In this document: positions 1 to 5,191 of the stretch, piece after piece
How positions within the stretch are numbered: position 1 is the stretch's first letter
Layout: every line of letters begins with the position of its first letter
Assembly (NCBI GenBank): GCA_015233295.1
Contig: JADFYC010000071.1
Span: 1-5,191, forward strand
DNA from: Deltaproteobacteria bacterium
Lineage (GTDB): Bacteria; Desulfobacterota; JADFXK01
DNA: 5,191 bases
Direction: 5' to 3'
Program-made: the position numbers and the translations under genes
The notes under the pieces: model-generated
What the model saw: the letters and a program-made list of their open reading frames with translations, nothing else
Databases searched by the model: none
What the model was told of the DNA's origin: nothing

Positions 1-218
1 TCGGGGACCCGGTTTACGGCCCCAAGAAGCTCATGACCAGGTTCCCCGAGGGACATCTAAAGCAGGCCATAAAGGTCTTAGAACGCCAGATGCTCCACTC
101 TTGCCGCTTACAACTGACCCACCCGGTTACTCATCAGGTGCTGACCTTCCAGGCTGCGCCGCCTCAGGACATGGCTGAGGTGATTAGTCTCGCCGGTGAC
201 GCTCAGGGCCAGGCTTGA
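1..218 (+). CDS. RluA/RluD-family 23S rRNA pseudouridine synthase, C-terminal end (5' truncated)
   Basis: The frame is open from base 3 to a TGA at 216-218, so only about 71 C-terminal residues are present and the true start lies upstream of the window. The visible part reads GDPVYGPKK, then RQMLHSCRLQLTHPVT, then FQAAPPQDM. This is the typical end of the RluA family: a GDP.YG motif, the RQ.LH..RL...HP.T segment, and a final F.AP.P.DM. Family members convert specific uridines in 23S rRNA or tRNA to pseudouridine in the cytoplasm. The catalytic HRLD-type motif and any S4 RNA-binding domain would be upstream and are not seen. The ATG at 33 is an internal methionine, because conserved family sequence continues in frame before it. 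RluD versus RluC or another paralogue cannot be decided from this tail. The 357-base gap to the next start codon argues against an operon with the kinase gene. Confidence 0.85.
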   Translation, partial: GDPVYGPKKLMTRFPEGHLKQAIKVLERQMLHSCRLQLTHPVTHQVLTFQAAPPQDMAEVISLAGDAQGQA

Positions 219-303
219 GCCGTGGTTTGTTTAGTCCGGCTGCCTGTCTTAACTTTATCAAATTGATTTTTCAAATTTTTTTTCTCATTTTTTCTTTTTT
301 TCC
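211..303 (+). terminator. Possible weak terminator region after the pseudouridine synthase gene
   Basis: AGGC (211-214) can pair with GCCT (242-245), and AGCCG (218-222) with CGGCT (237-241). This gives a bulged stem that straddles the stop codon. A strongly T-rich tract follows at about 265-303. The first T-run is about 20 bases past the stem, so it is not a textbook intrinsic terminator. A small AT-rich stem (AATTGA with TCAAATT, about 261-279, one bulge) directly precedes the T-run and could contribute. Termination here is an inference. Confidence 0.25.
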
Positions 304-328
304 ATAATTCCTATTTTTGGGTTAATTT

Positions 329-357
329 TTGACAAGCTATGTGGTACAAGGGAAATG
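329..357 (+). promoter_or_regulatory. Candidate promoter for the kinase gene (good -35, poor -10)
   Basis: A perfect TTGACA (329-334) is preceded by T-rich sequence that could act like an UP element. The hexamer at 17-bp spacing, GAAATG (352-357), is a poor match to TATAAT, and no better hexamer lies at 16 or 18 bp. Transcription from here would leave a leader of about 210 bases before the kinase start. Support is only the -35 match and the position. Confidence 0.3.
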
Positions 358-378
358 GAGTATGGTGTCCGTCGACAA

Positions 379-531
379 ACTTGTTGCTGGTTATTTTTAA
401 CGAGTAACAAGTAACCTATAACCAGGACCTTTCGGAAACGTCAATTACAGCCGGGCTAAGTATAGTTCTTTCTCCTAAACCTGGTTATTCTGCCTTGAAG
501 GTCTTGTCCCGGACCAAGTTTGATAATAACC
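379..531 (+). promoter_or_regulatory. Leader with mutually exclusive stems upstream of the kinase gene
   Basis: Bases 379-393 pair with 398-412 in a long hairpin with a TTTT loop, one G-U pair and one mismatch (G389/G402). CTGGTTAT (387-394), part of that hairpin, is also perfectly complementary to ATAACCAG (418-425). ATAACCAGG (418-426) is in turn perfectly complementary to CCTGGTTAT (480-488). GGTTATT (483-489) is again complementary to AATAACC (525-531). The segments alternate so that forming one stem prevents the next. This is the arrangement expected of an attenuator or riboswitch expression platform, but I do not recognise a known riboswitch class. It could also be decayed repeat sequence. 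The pairings are seen directly; regulation is inferred. Confidence 0.4.
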
Positions 532-561
532 TAACGGAAAACGTAGAATTCTGATTCCCAC

Positions 562-570
562 GAAGGTGAT
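562..570 (+). promoter_or_regulatory. Ribosome binding site that favours the ATG start of the kinase
   Basis: GAAGGTGAT sits 4 bases before the ATG at 575. The alternative GTG start at 566 lies inside this Shine-Dalgarno-like stretch and would have only CCACGAAG in front of it. The family also normally begins with the M-K-I-F-V-S-G type strand. Both points favour 575. Confidence 0.6.
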
Positions 571-574
571 AGGT

Positions 575-1516
575 ATGAAAATTTTTGTTTCTGGGTCCCT
601 GGCCTATGATCGAATCATGGATTTCCCTGGAAAATTTTCAGATTATATCTTGCCGGAGAAAATTCATGTACTTAATGTCTGCTTTGCCGTGAATGGGGTG
701 ATCGAACGTTTCGGCGGCACTGCCGGAAATATCGCTTACGGGCTGGTCCAATTGGGTGAAAAACCAATGATTGTTGCCGCGGCAGGACGAGATTTTGACA
801 TTTATCGGTCACACCTTAAAAAACAGGGACTGTCTGATGAGGGCATCCGACAGGTGTCGGAGGAATTGACTGCCGGTGCTTATATCACCACTGATCAGTT
901 GAACAATCAGATTACCGGGTTCAATATGGGGGCTATGAAATATTCGACGGCCTATGATTTCTCTCGTGAAGACGCTAAGAAATCCATTTGTATCATCGCT
1001 CCCGGCAACCTGGATGATATGAAAAACTACGCCCAGGCCTGCCGATCAAACGGTATTCCCTACATTTTTGACCCAGGCCAGTCTCTTACGGCCTGGTCCG
1101 GACCTGCCCTGGTGGAAGCCTTGACCGGTGCGGCGATCTTCATTTCCAATGATTATGAGCTGGAAATGACTATGAAAATAACAGAATTGACGCAGAATGA
1201 CATCATCGACCGGACCGGAACGGTTATCGTTACGATGGGGGAAAACGGTTCGCAAGTCTTTAATGTCAAAGACCGAGTTGCTGTTTGTCCGGTACCGCCT
1301 GATCGGGTGGTCGATCCTACCGGGGCGGGTGACACCTATCGGGCTGGATTGATCAAAGGGTTGAAGGACGGAATGGATACTGTGGACGCGGCCCGGTTAG
1401 GGGCGGTGCTGGCCAGCTTCGCGGTGGAGGTCCAGGGGACTCAGGAATACCAGGTCACGCGCGACACCATCGGGTACCGATATGAGGCTGCTTTTGGTAG
1501 GCCGTTGAATTGGTAA
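575..1516 (+). CDS. PfkB/ribokinase-family carbohydrate or nucleoside kinase
   Basis: The product is 313 residues from the ATG; a GTG at 566 would add three. It is a cytoplasmic ATP-dependent kinase of the ribokinase fold, which phosphorylates a sugar or nucleoside hydroxyl. The visible motifs appear in family order: an N-terminal strand MKIFVSGSLAYD; the glycine-rich first signature GGTAGNIAYGL (about 47-57); the hinge region around AYITTDQ (102-108); FDPGQ (165-169); the metal/phosphate N-x-x-E motif within SNDYELE (191-197); VTMGENGS (219-226); and the second signature DPTGAGDTYRAGL (247-259), with the anion-hole GAG and catalytic base Asp253. Length and motifs are complete, so it should be active. 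The substrate cannot be assigned: ribose, adenosine and related sugars are all possible, and the adenosine-kinase-like branch resembles it most from memory. It appears monocistronic, with 243 bases to the next gene and a long leader of its own. Confidence 0.9.
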   Translation: MKIFVSGSLAYDRIMDFPGKFSDYILPEKIHVLNVCFAVNGVIERFGGTAGNIAYGLVQLGEKPMIVAAAGRDFDIYRSHLKKQGLSDEGIRQVSEELTAGAYITTDQLNNQITGFNMGAMKYSTAYDFSREDAKKSICIIAPGNLDDMKNYAQACRSNGIPYIFDPGQSLTAWSGPALVEALTGAAIFISNDYELEMTMKITELTQNDIIDRTGTVIVTMGENGSQVFNVKDRVAVCPVPPDRVVDPTGAGDTYRAGLIKGLKDGMDTVDAARLGAVLASFAVEVQGTQEYQVTRDTIGYRYEAAFGRPLNW

Positions 1517-1632
1517 TACCGCGACCTGTTCTCAGGCGTTAGGAGGAATATATCAGGTAGTAACGCATCCGAATACGCAAGCTACATCTATCCAATTTTA
1601 TAGGCTTTTTTAGGCAAGGCCTTAACCCAGGT

Positions 1633-1755
1633 GTCCACCAAGGAGGAGCGAAACCGATAGCCTCCCTCTGACAGTGTGTCGCTTCAATCGGTGCGTGGAC
1701 TTTGAGCCGGGACGCAGACCAGGTTTAGACGCAAATGATTTTACACTGGTGAGGG
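1633..1755 (+). promoter_or_regulatory. Putative structured 5' leader of the TonB-dependent receptor gene
   Basis: A nested fold is available. GTCCAC (1633-1638) pairs with GTGGAC (1695-1700). Inside that, ACCGAT (1653-1658) pairs with ATCGGT (1687-1692), and GACA (1670-1673) with TGTC (1677-1680). Competing pairings also exist. GGAGG (1642-1646) is complementary to CCTCC (1661-1665). AGCGA (1647-1651) is complementary to TCGCT (1679-1683), and this would cross the ACCGAT stem as a pseudoknot. Nearer the gene, ACCAG (1718-1722) pairs with CTGGT (1746-1750), right next to the Shine-Dalgarno GAGGG (1751-1755). CCCTC (1664-1668) is complementary to that Shine-Dalgarno. This could be a translation-control switch, but I cannot match it to a known riboswitch family. 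The rest of the gap (1517-1632) shows no clear terminator or promoter. Confidence 0.4.
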
Positions 1756-1759
1756 TAAA

Positions 1760-3850
1760 ATGATAAAGCGTTGCCTTAGGATTAGCCATTACCGTGGACG
1801 GGTGGGTTGTAGTTTGGTCTATTGCCTGGTTGTTATGTGTCTCCTGGATCCTAGCCTGGTCCTAACAGTCGTTTGGGCGGATGACCGTGTTGCCTCGCCG
1901 GACCTCTCAATGGACCTGTCAAAGCTTGATTTGAACGATTTGATGAATATTGAGATCATTTCCGCGTCAAAAAAATCGGAAAAAATTTTTGAAACGGCCG
2001 CGGCAGTTTATGTGATTACGCAAGACGACATTAGACGTTCGGGCGCCACCTCTCTTCCTGAAATCTTGCGGTTGGCGCCTGGGGTGGAGGTGGCTCGGGT
2101 TAATTCGACCGAGTGGGTCATCTCTATTCGTGGATTCAGCAACGCCTTCGCCAATAAACTTCTGGTTCTGATAGATGGACGCAGTGTTTATACCTCAGTT
2201 CTTTCAGGTATTTTTTGGGATGAACAAGACACCGTATTGGAGGATATCGAACGCATTGAGGTCGTCCGTGGCCCTGGCGCGACCATGTGGGGCGCTAATG
2301 CGGTCAATGGCGTCATCAACATTATCACCAAGAAAGCCAAAGATACGCAGGGGAATATGACCGTTGCCGGTGTCGGGACGGAAGATCGTTTGTTCGGTAG
2401 TGAACGTTTTGGCGGGACCTTGGGCGACCAGGGTTATTATCGGGTTTATGGCAAATATTTTATGCGGAATGGATTGGCCGGGTCCAATGTGCCTACAGCC
2501 GAGATCTATCGCGGAGACCGGCCCAACGATGATTGGAAGTCATCCCGAGGTGGATTCCGGATGGATTGGCAACCAGCCAAAACCAGTCAAGTGACCTTGC
2601 AAGGGGAAGCTTATGAAAGTTTGGTGGATTGGGGAATCATGACGCTTAGCCCGTTGCCGCCGTACCAGAATTTAGCGCATCAAACCGTCCGGCAGAATGG
2701 AGGACATTTATTAAACAAGTGGAGCCACACTTATGAGGATGGAGCGGAGTCCACTTTTCAATTCTACTATGCTAATGCCAATCGGGACCTTATTTCTACC
2801 TCTCTTAAAACCAACACCTTCGATTTCGAGCTTCAGCATCGATTTAAGCTGGGCCAGTATAATGAAATCAACTGTGGCCTGGGATACAGGTATATCGCCG
2901 ACAACGTCGATAATAGTTTTATGATCCAGTTTGACCCGGTTAGTAGAAATCAATATATATTCAACGCCTTCATTCAAGACGAAATTACACTCGTTCCGAA
3001 TCTTTTACGTCTGATTGTCGGATCAAAATTTGAGTATAACGATTATACCAACTTTGAGGTTGAACCCAATATTCGGATGTTGTATACCCCCTGGAAGAAC
3101 CAATCCTTCTGGGGGGCCATATCAAGGGCGGTGCGGGTGCCTTCGCGGGTCGACCGAGACGTGACCTACAATTATGCCTTGATCCCGCCTCCGAATAAGA
3201 TTTCCAGCACGCTCCCGGTGGTATTCAGCGAAATATTTCAAAACCAATGTGATTCTGAGATATTAAACGCCTTTGAACTGGGTTACCGGGTGCAGCCGAA
3301 TCATAATTTATGGTTTGACCTGGCTCTTTATTATAACCTTTATGATCGCATATTATCCGACACTTTCGGCGATCCCTTCACAACCGACAAGCCCGCGCCT
3401 CACATCGTTATTCCGTACTATCTCGCCAATAAAATAGAAGGGCGGACATACGGCGTCGAACTAGCCGCGGACTGGCAGGCGACCCAAAAGTTGCATCTGA
3501 AGGCTGCATATTCTTATCTGCAAATGGACCTCCACCCGATCGATGATATCGCACTGCCTGACTATGCCTCGGGTATCGAGGGACGGAGCCCAAAACATCA
3601 ATTTTCGATTCGTCCTACCTTCGCTCTCACGCCGAAACTTGAACTCAACCTGTTGTTTAGATTTGTGGATAGCCTGCCTTCCGTGCCTGCTGGTGATTAT
3701 ACTTCACTGGATGCCAGGCTGGCTTGGAAGCCGATAAAAAGTCTGGAATTATCTCTGGTGGGGCAGAACTTGCTTCAAGAAACTCACTCCGAATACACTG
3801 CATTTGAAGTTAAGCGTGGAGTCTACGGCAAAGTCGTCTGGAGTTTTTGA
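1760..3850 (+). CDS. TonB-dependent outer-membrane receptor
   Basis: The product is 696 residues, a normal length for the family. The ATG has GAGGG four bases upstream. Residues 1-40 form a long signal peptide: a basic n-region, a hydrophobic stretch about 17-39, and a likely cut after VWA at 40. IEIISAS (64-70) is a possible TonB box in front of the plug. The plug domain, about 73-195, carries PEILRLAPGVEVARV, ISIRGFSN, LVLIDGRSVY, IERIEVVRGPGATMWGANAV and NGVINIITK, all canonical. The remainder (about 200-696) is rich in alternating aromatic and polar strands of a beta-barrel and ends in VYGKVVWSF; a terminal Phe is the usual barrel-assembly signal. Such receptors import scarce ligands (siderophores, cobalamin, sugars) using TonB-ExbBD energy, and some also signal. 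No N-terminal STN signalling domain is visible. The ligand cannot be inferred from sequence. The gene lies upstream of a YfiR-like gene and a CHASE8-type sensor on the same strand, which suggests a signalling link. Confidence 0.93.
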   Translation: MIKRCLRISHYRGRVGCSLVYCLVVMCLLDPSLVLTVVWADDRVASPDLSMDLSKLDLNDLMNIEIISASKKSEKIFETAAAVYVITQDDIRRSGATSLPEILRLAPGVEVARVNSTEWVISIRGFSNAFANKLLVLIDGRSVYTSVLSGIFWDEQDTVLEDIERIEVVRGPGATMWGANAVNGVINIITKKAKDTQGNMTVAGVGTEDRLFGSERFGGTLGDQGYYRVYGKYFMRNGLAGSNVPTAEIYRGDRPNDDWKSSRGGFRMDWQPAKTSQVTLQGEAYESLVDWGIMTLSPLPPYQNLAHQTVRQNGGHLLNKWSHTYEDGAESTFQFYYANANRDLISTSLKTNTFDFELQHRFKLGQYNEINCGLGYRYIADNVDNSFMIQFDPVSRNQYIFNAFIQDEITLVPNLLRLIVGSKFEYNDYTNFEVEPNIRMLYTPWKNQSFWGAISRAVRVPSRVDRDVTYNYALIPPPNKISSTLPVVFSEIFQNQCDSEILNAFELGYRVQPNHNLWFDLALYYNLYDRILSDTFGDPFTTDKPAPHIVIPYYLANKIEGRTYGVELAADWQATQKLHLKAAYSYLQMDLHPIDDIALPDYASGIEGRSPKHQFSIRPTFALTPKLELNLLFRFVDSLPSVPAGDYTSLDARLAWKPIKSLELSLVGQNLLQETHSEYTAFEVKRGVYGKVVWSF

Positions 3851-3913
3851 CAGCCATCGGTGGTAAATGACCATTCATGATTGATTGACCTGGCTTGCAA
3901 CCAGACCCCCGCA

Positions 3914-3923
3914 ACCCTTAACC
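3914..3923. repeat. Left 10-bp target-site duplication of the mobile element
   Basis: ACCCTTAACC here is identical to 4117-4126. Each copy abuts the outer end of a terminal inverted repeat with no bases between. This is the signature of transposition with a 10-bp staggered cut. Confidence 0.8.
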
Positions 3924-4116
3924 CAATGTCGTTGACTTAAGCCGGAGGAAAACACACTGTAAGATTTCTCGCTTCGCTCGAAATGACAAGGAGGACGCAC
4001 GCAGCAGGTACTATCCTGAATGTACGGCACTTCTGTCATTTCGAGCGAAGCGAGAAATCTTAACGTCCTTATGTCACTCCGGACAAGAGTGAGGTGACCT
4101 TAAATCAATGACATTG
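3924..4116. mobile_element. MITE-like non-autonomous element, 193 bp
   Basis: The left end CAATGTCGTTGACTTAAG (3924-3941) and the right end CTTAAATCAATGACATTG (4099-4116) are inverted copies that match at 16 of 18 positions. Perfect 10-bp direct repeats flank it exactly. A further short inverted pair, CCGGAG (3942-3947) and CTCCGG (4077-4082), lies inside, together with a 29-bp perfect inverted repeat (3960-4062). There is no room for a transposase, so it must be moved in trans. A 10-bp duplication is within the range known for IS4-type DDE transposases, so a related insertion sequence elsewhere in the genome is the likely helper; that assignment is inference. It sits between the receptor gene and the yfiR-like gene. 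Without it and one duplication copy, the gap would be about 109 bases instead of 312. Confidence 0.8.
3960..4062. repeat. 29-bp perfect inverted repeat inside the MITE
   Basis: Bases 3960-3988 are the exact reverse complement of 4034-4062, with a 45-base spacer. The arm core is TCGCTTCGCTCGAAATGACA at 3969-3988. Each arm also holds a small imperfect palindrome (TTTC...GAAA around a GC pair), as REP sequences do. The pair starts and ends in TA, so a TA-targeting element nested in the MITE is possible, but no separate duplication outside the arms is seen. Transcribed, it would make a very stable hairpin between the receptor and yfiR-like genes. It could protect the 3' end of the upstream transcript or act as a partial terminator, though no T-run follows it. 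Confidence 0.85.
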
Positions 4117-4142
4117 ACCCTTAACCTGCAACCCGGCACAAT
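4114..4142 (+). promoter_or_regulatory. Candidate promoter created at the right MITE junction, driving the yfiR-like gene
   Basis: TTGACC (4114-4119) matches the -35 consensus at five of six bases. CACAAT (4137-4142) matches the -10 consensus at four of six, and the spacer is exactly 17 bases. The -35 is composite: TTG is the outer end of the terminal inverted repeat and ACC is the first three bases of the duplicated target. A start near 4149 would leave a leader of about 14 bases, which still includes the weak Shine-Dalgarno CGAGAA (4152-4157). Confidence 0.4.
4117..4126. repeat. Right 10-bp target-site duplication of the mobile element
   Basis: ACCCTTAACC is identical to 3914-3923 and begins at the base after the right terminal inverted repeat. 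Its first three bases complete the TTGACC hexamer of the candidate junction promoter. Confidence 0.8.
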
Positions 4143-4162
4143 GATTTTCGACGAGAATCTAC

Positions 4163-4738
4163 ATGGCGATCACGAAGAATAATAAATGGCGCAAATGGCG
4201 AGTTGGAGTTGTGGTATGGGTATTAATCTGCCTGGCCTCGGTCCTTACCCACGCCACTCCGCCAGCCGACCTGGAAAGCCGAGTCAAAGCGGCTTTTATC
4301 TACAACTTTGCCAAGTTCGTGGAATGGCCGGAACAAGTCCTGCAGGGTAAGGATAATACTATTCTTCTTTGTGCCATTGAAGACACGGACTTCGGCCAGG
4401 CATTCGATTTAATAGAAGAAAAGATTGTCAAGGGCCGAAAAATGGTCTACCAGTGTTGTCCGAGGCTCTCCAGTGAACTCAATGTCTGTCACATTGTCTA
4501 CTTGAACTCTCAGGATCCCAAGATAATTCAAGAAGTTCTCCGGTCGCTCAAAGGTCGCCATGTCTTAACAATCGGCGAACAAGAGGGATTTGTTCAATTG
4601 GGCGGCATCATCAATCTGTATAGTTCGGATAATAAGATCCGGTTTGAAATTAACGTCGACGCAGCTAACCGGGCCGGGCTTAAGCTCAGCTCGCAATTGC
4701 TGAAACTGGCTAAGATTTATAGAGAGGAGCCTAAGTAA
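4163..4738 (+). CDS. YfiR-family (DUF4154) periplasmic protein
   Basis: The product is 191 residues, typical for the family. Residues 1-31 form a signal peptide: K/R-rich n-region, hydrophobic core about 14-29, and a likely cut after THA at 31. The mature protein begins DLESRVKAAFIYNFAKFVEWP (36-56), the hallmark opening of YfiR homologues. ILLCAIED follows at 67-74, CHIVYLN at 109-115, LTIGEQEGF at 135-143, then GGIINLY with NKIRFEIN (147-164) and AANRAGLKLSSQLLKLA (167-183), all characteristic. In Pseudomonas aeruginosa, YfiR is a periplasmic repressor of the diguanylate cyclase YfiN and responds to redox and envelope cues. Here Cys70 and Cys109 seem to match one of its disulfide pairs; Cys98 and Cys99 are extra. 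The weak Shine-Dalgarno CGAGAA lies five bases upstream of the ATG. The stop codon is one base from the next start, which makes a tight pair with the downstream sensor. Confidence 0.9.
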   Translation: MAITKNNKWRKWRVGVVVWVLICLASVLTHATPPADLESRVKAAFIYNFAKFVEWPEQVLQGKDNTILLCAIEDTDFGQAFDLIEEKIVKGRKMVYQCCPRLSSELNVCHIVYLNSQDPKIIQEVLRSLKGRHVLTIGEQEGFVQLGGIINLYSSDNKIRFEINVDAANRAGLKLSSQLLKLAKIYREEPK

Positions 4739-4739
4739 C

Positions 4740-5191
4740 ATGCGCCTCTTCCGGGATATTCCTATCAAATCGAAGCTCAGATGGGTCATTTTTCTGACCG
4801 GCGCCGTCGTCCTTCTAATCTCCTCCGCTGCTTTCGTATTGAATTATGTGATCGAATTTCGACACAATATGGCCCACGAACTGCATAGCCTGGCCCAGGT
4901 GGTCGGCTCCAACAGCGCCTCCGCCCTGGTGTTCGATGACCGGAAGGCCGCAGAACAGTGCCTGACTGCTCTCAGTGCGAAGACGCATGTGGTTTTTGCG
5001 TGCATTTACAGCAAAAACGGCCATATTTTTGCCAGGTATCAGAGCGGTGATGACTCCATGGCCTGGACGCCGCCCCGACCCCAAGAAGATGGTTACTCCT
5101 ATGATGACAACCACCTGATTCTATTTCAACGGATCCTATTGGACGGGGTGCAGGTGGGGACCTTGTTTATTCGGCATGACTTGGATGAGAT
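4740..5191 (+). CDS. Membrane sensor with CHASE8/YfiN-like periplasmic domain, N-terminal part (3' truncated)
   Basis: The frame is open for 150 codons from the ATG to the window edge, so there is no stop and the output domain is missing. AGGAG (4725-4729), inside the end of the yfiR-like gene, lies ten bases upstream. With a one-base intergenic gap (TAA-C-ATG) this points to translational coupling. The product begins RLFRDIPIKSKLRWVIFL, a short cytoplasmic tail; one transmembrane helix spans about 15-36. The following segment matches the CHASE8 style of sensor: LAQVVGSNSASALVFDD (51-67), AAEQCLTALSAKTHVVFACIYSK with G-H-I-F (about 70-97), then LILFQRILLDGVQVGTLFIRHDL (126-148). In characterised homologues (YfiN/DgcN) this periplasmic domain is followed by a second helix, HAMP and GGDEF; in other bacteria the same architecture can end in a histidine kinase. 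The pairing with YfiR supports direct regulation in the periplasm. Confidence 0.85.
   Translation, partial: MRLFRDIPIKSKLRWVIFLTGAVVLLISSAAFVLNYVIEFRHNMAHELHSLAQVVGSNSASALVFDDRKAAEQCLTALSAKTHVVFACIYSKNGHIFARYQSGDDSMAWTPPRPQEDGYSYDDNHLILFQRILLDGVQVGTLFIRHDLDE

Larger units (their letters stand above)
219..574. other. Gene-free region between the pseudouridine synthase and the kinase
   Basis: I see no convincing coding frame here on either strand. In order it holds a pyrimidine-rich tract (265-303), an isolated TTGACA (329-334), a cluster of complementary segments (379-531) and the ribosome binding site of the kinase (562-570). It is long for a simple promoter gap, which leaves room for a structured 5' leader. 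Confidence 0.6.

Noticed and set aside
1541..1556. Strong Shine-Dalgarno-like AGGAGGA after the kinase gene, hinting at a leader peptide
   Set aside because: No ATG, GTG or TTG follows at a usable distance, and in-frame stops appear at once (GGTAGTAA).
1702..1729. Promoter TTGAGC-N16-TTTAGA before the receptor gene
   Set aside because: Both hexamers are weak and the site would sit inside the proposed structured leader. The match is no better than chance.
1631..1750. Possible c-di-GMP (GEMM) or SAH riboswitch, suggested by GGACGCAGACC and GGAGGAGCG
   Set aside because: The invariant GEMM core with its GCAAA-type segments and the SAH core sequence are not present. The resemblance is limited to a few bases.
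2711..2977. 88-codon minus-strand frame within the receptor gene
   Set aside because: It overlaps the barrel-coding part of a clear TonB-dependent receptor and has no ribosome binding site or family resemblance. It is a shadow frame.
3851..3913. Intrinsic terminator after the receptor gene
   Set aside because: Only short stems occur (for example CTGG...CCAG near 3889-3903) and no T-run follows, so I could not support a terminator.
3960..4062. CRISPR-like repeat-spacer pattern
   Set aside because: There are only two copies and they are inverted relative to each other, inside a transposable element. No direct-repeat array is present.
4815..5114. 99-codon open frame on the minus strand
   Set aside because: It lies wholly inside the + strand CHASE8-type sensor gene, whose translation has recognisable family sequence and a coupled start. 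The minus-strand product resembles nothing I know.

Overview
The window reads as a chromosomal fragment of a Gram-negative bacterium. The evidence is an outer-membrane TonB-dependent receptor with a signal peptide and a C-terminal Phe, and a periplasmic YfiR-type protein. Base composition is mid-range (near 50% GC by eye). The protein styles and the repeat inside the mobile element remind me of Desulfobacterota (deltaproteobacterial sulfate reducers and relatives). That lineage is a guess from recall, not a measurement.

Layout, all genes on the + strand. (1) 1-218: the C-terminal end of an RluA/RluD-type pseudouridine synthase. (2) 219-574: a gene-free stretch with a pyrimidine-rich tract, a lone TTGACA, and a set of complementary segments that can pair in mutually exclusive ways ahead of the next gene. 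(3) 575-1516: a complete PfkB/ribokinase-family sugar or nucleoside kinase, best started at an internal ATG rather than the upstream GTG. (4) 1517-1759: a second leader-like gap, where several stems compete with each other and one segment is complementary to the ribosome binding site of the next gene. (5) 1760-3850: a complete 696-residue TonB-dependent receptor. (6) 3851-4162: a gap that holds a 193-bp non-autonomous mobile element. It has 18-bp terminal inverted repeats, is bounded exactly by perfect 10-bp direct repeats, and carries a 29-bp perfect inverted repeat in its interior. (7) 4163-4738: a complete YfiR-family (DUF4154) periplasmic protein. (8) 4740-5191: the N-terminal 150 codons of a membrane sensor with a CHASE8/YfiN-like periplasmic domain, cut by the window edge.

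The most coherent biology is in the second half. The YfiR homologue and the sensor are separated by one base and are probably translationally coupled. In the known YfiBNR system the periplasmic repressor YfiR restrains the inner-membrane diguanylate cyclase YfiN. Here an outer-membrane receptor takes the upstream position. This suggests a module in which an outer-membrane uptake or ligand-sensing event is relayed through a periplasmic protein to an inner-membrane sensor. The output domain lies outside the window, so whether it is a diguanylate cyclase or a histidine kinase cannot be told.

The mobile element has inserted between the receptor and the yfiR-like gene. Its right junction creates a TTGACC hexamer 17 bp from a CACAAT just before yfiR, so the insertion may have given the downstream pair its own promoter.
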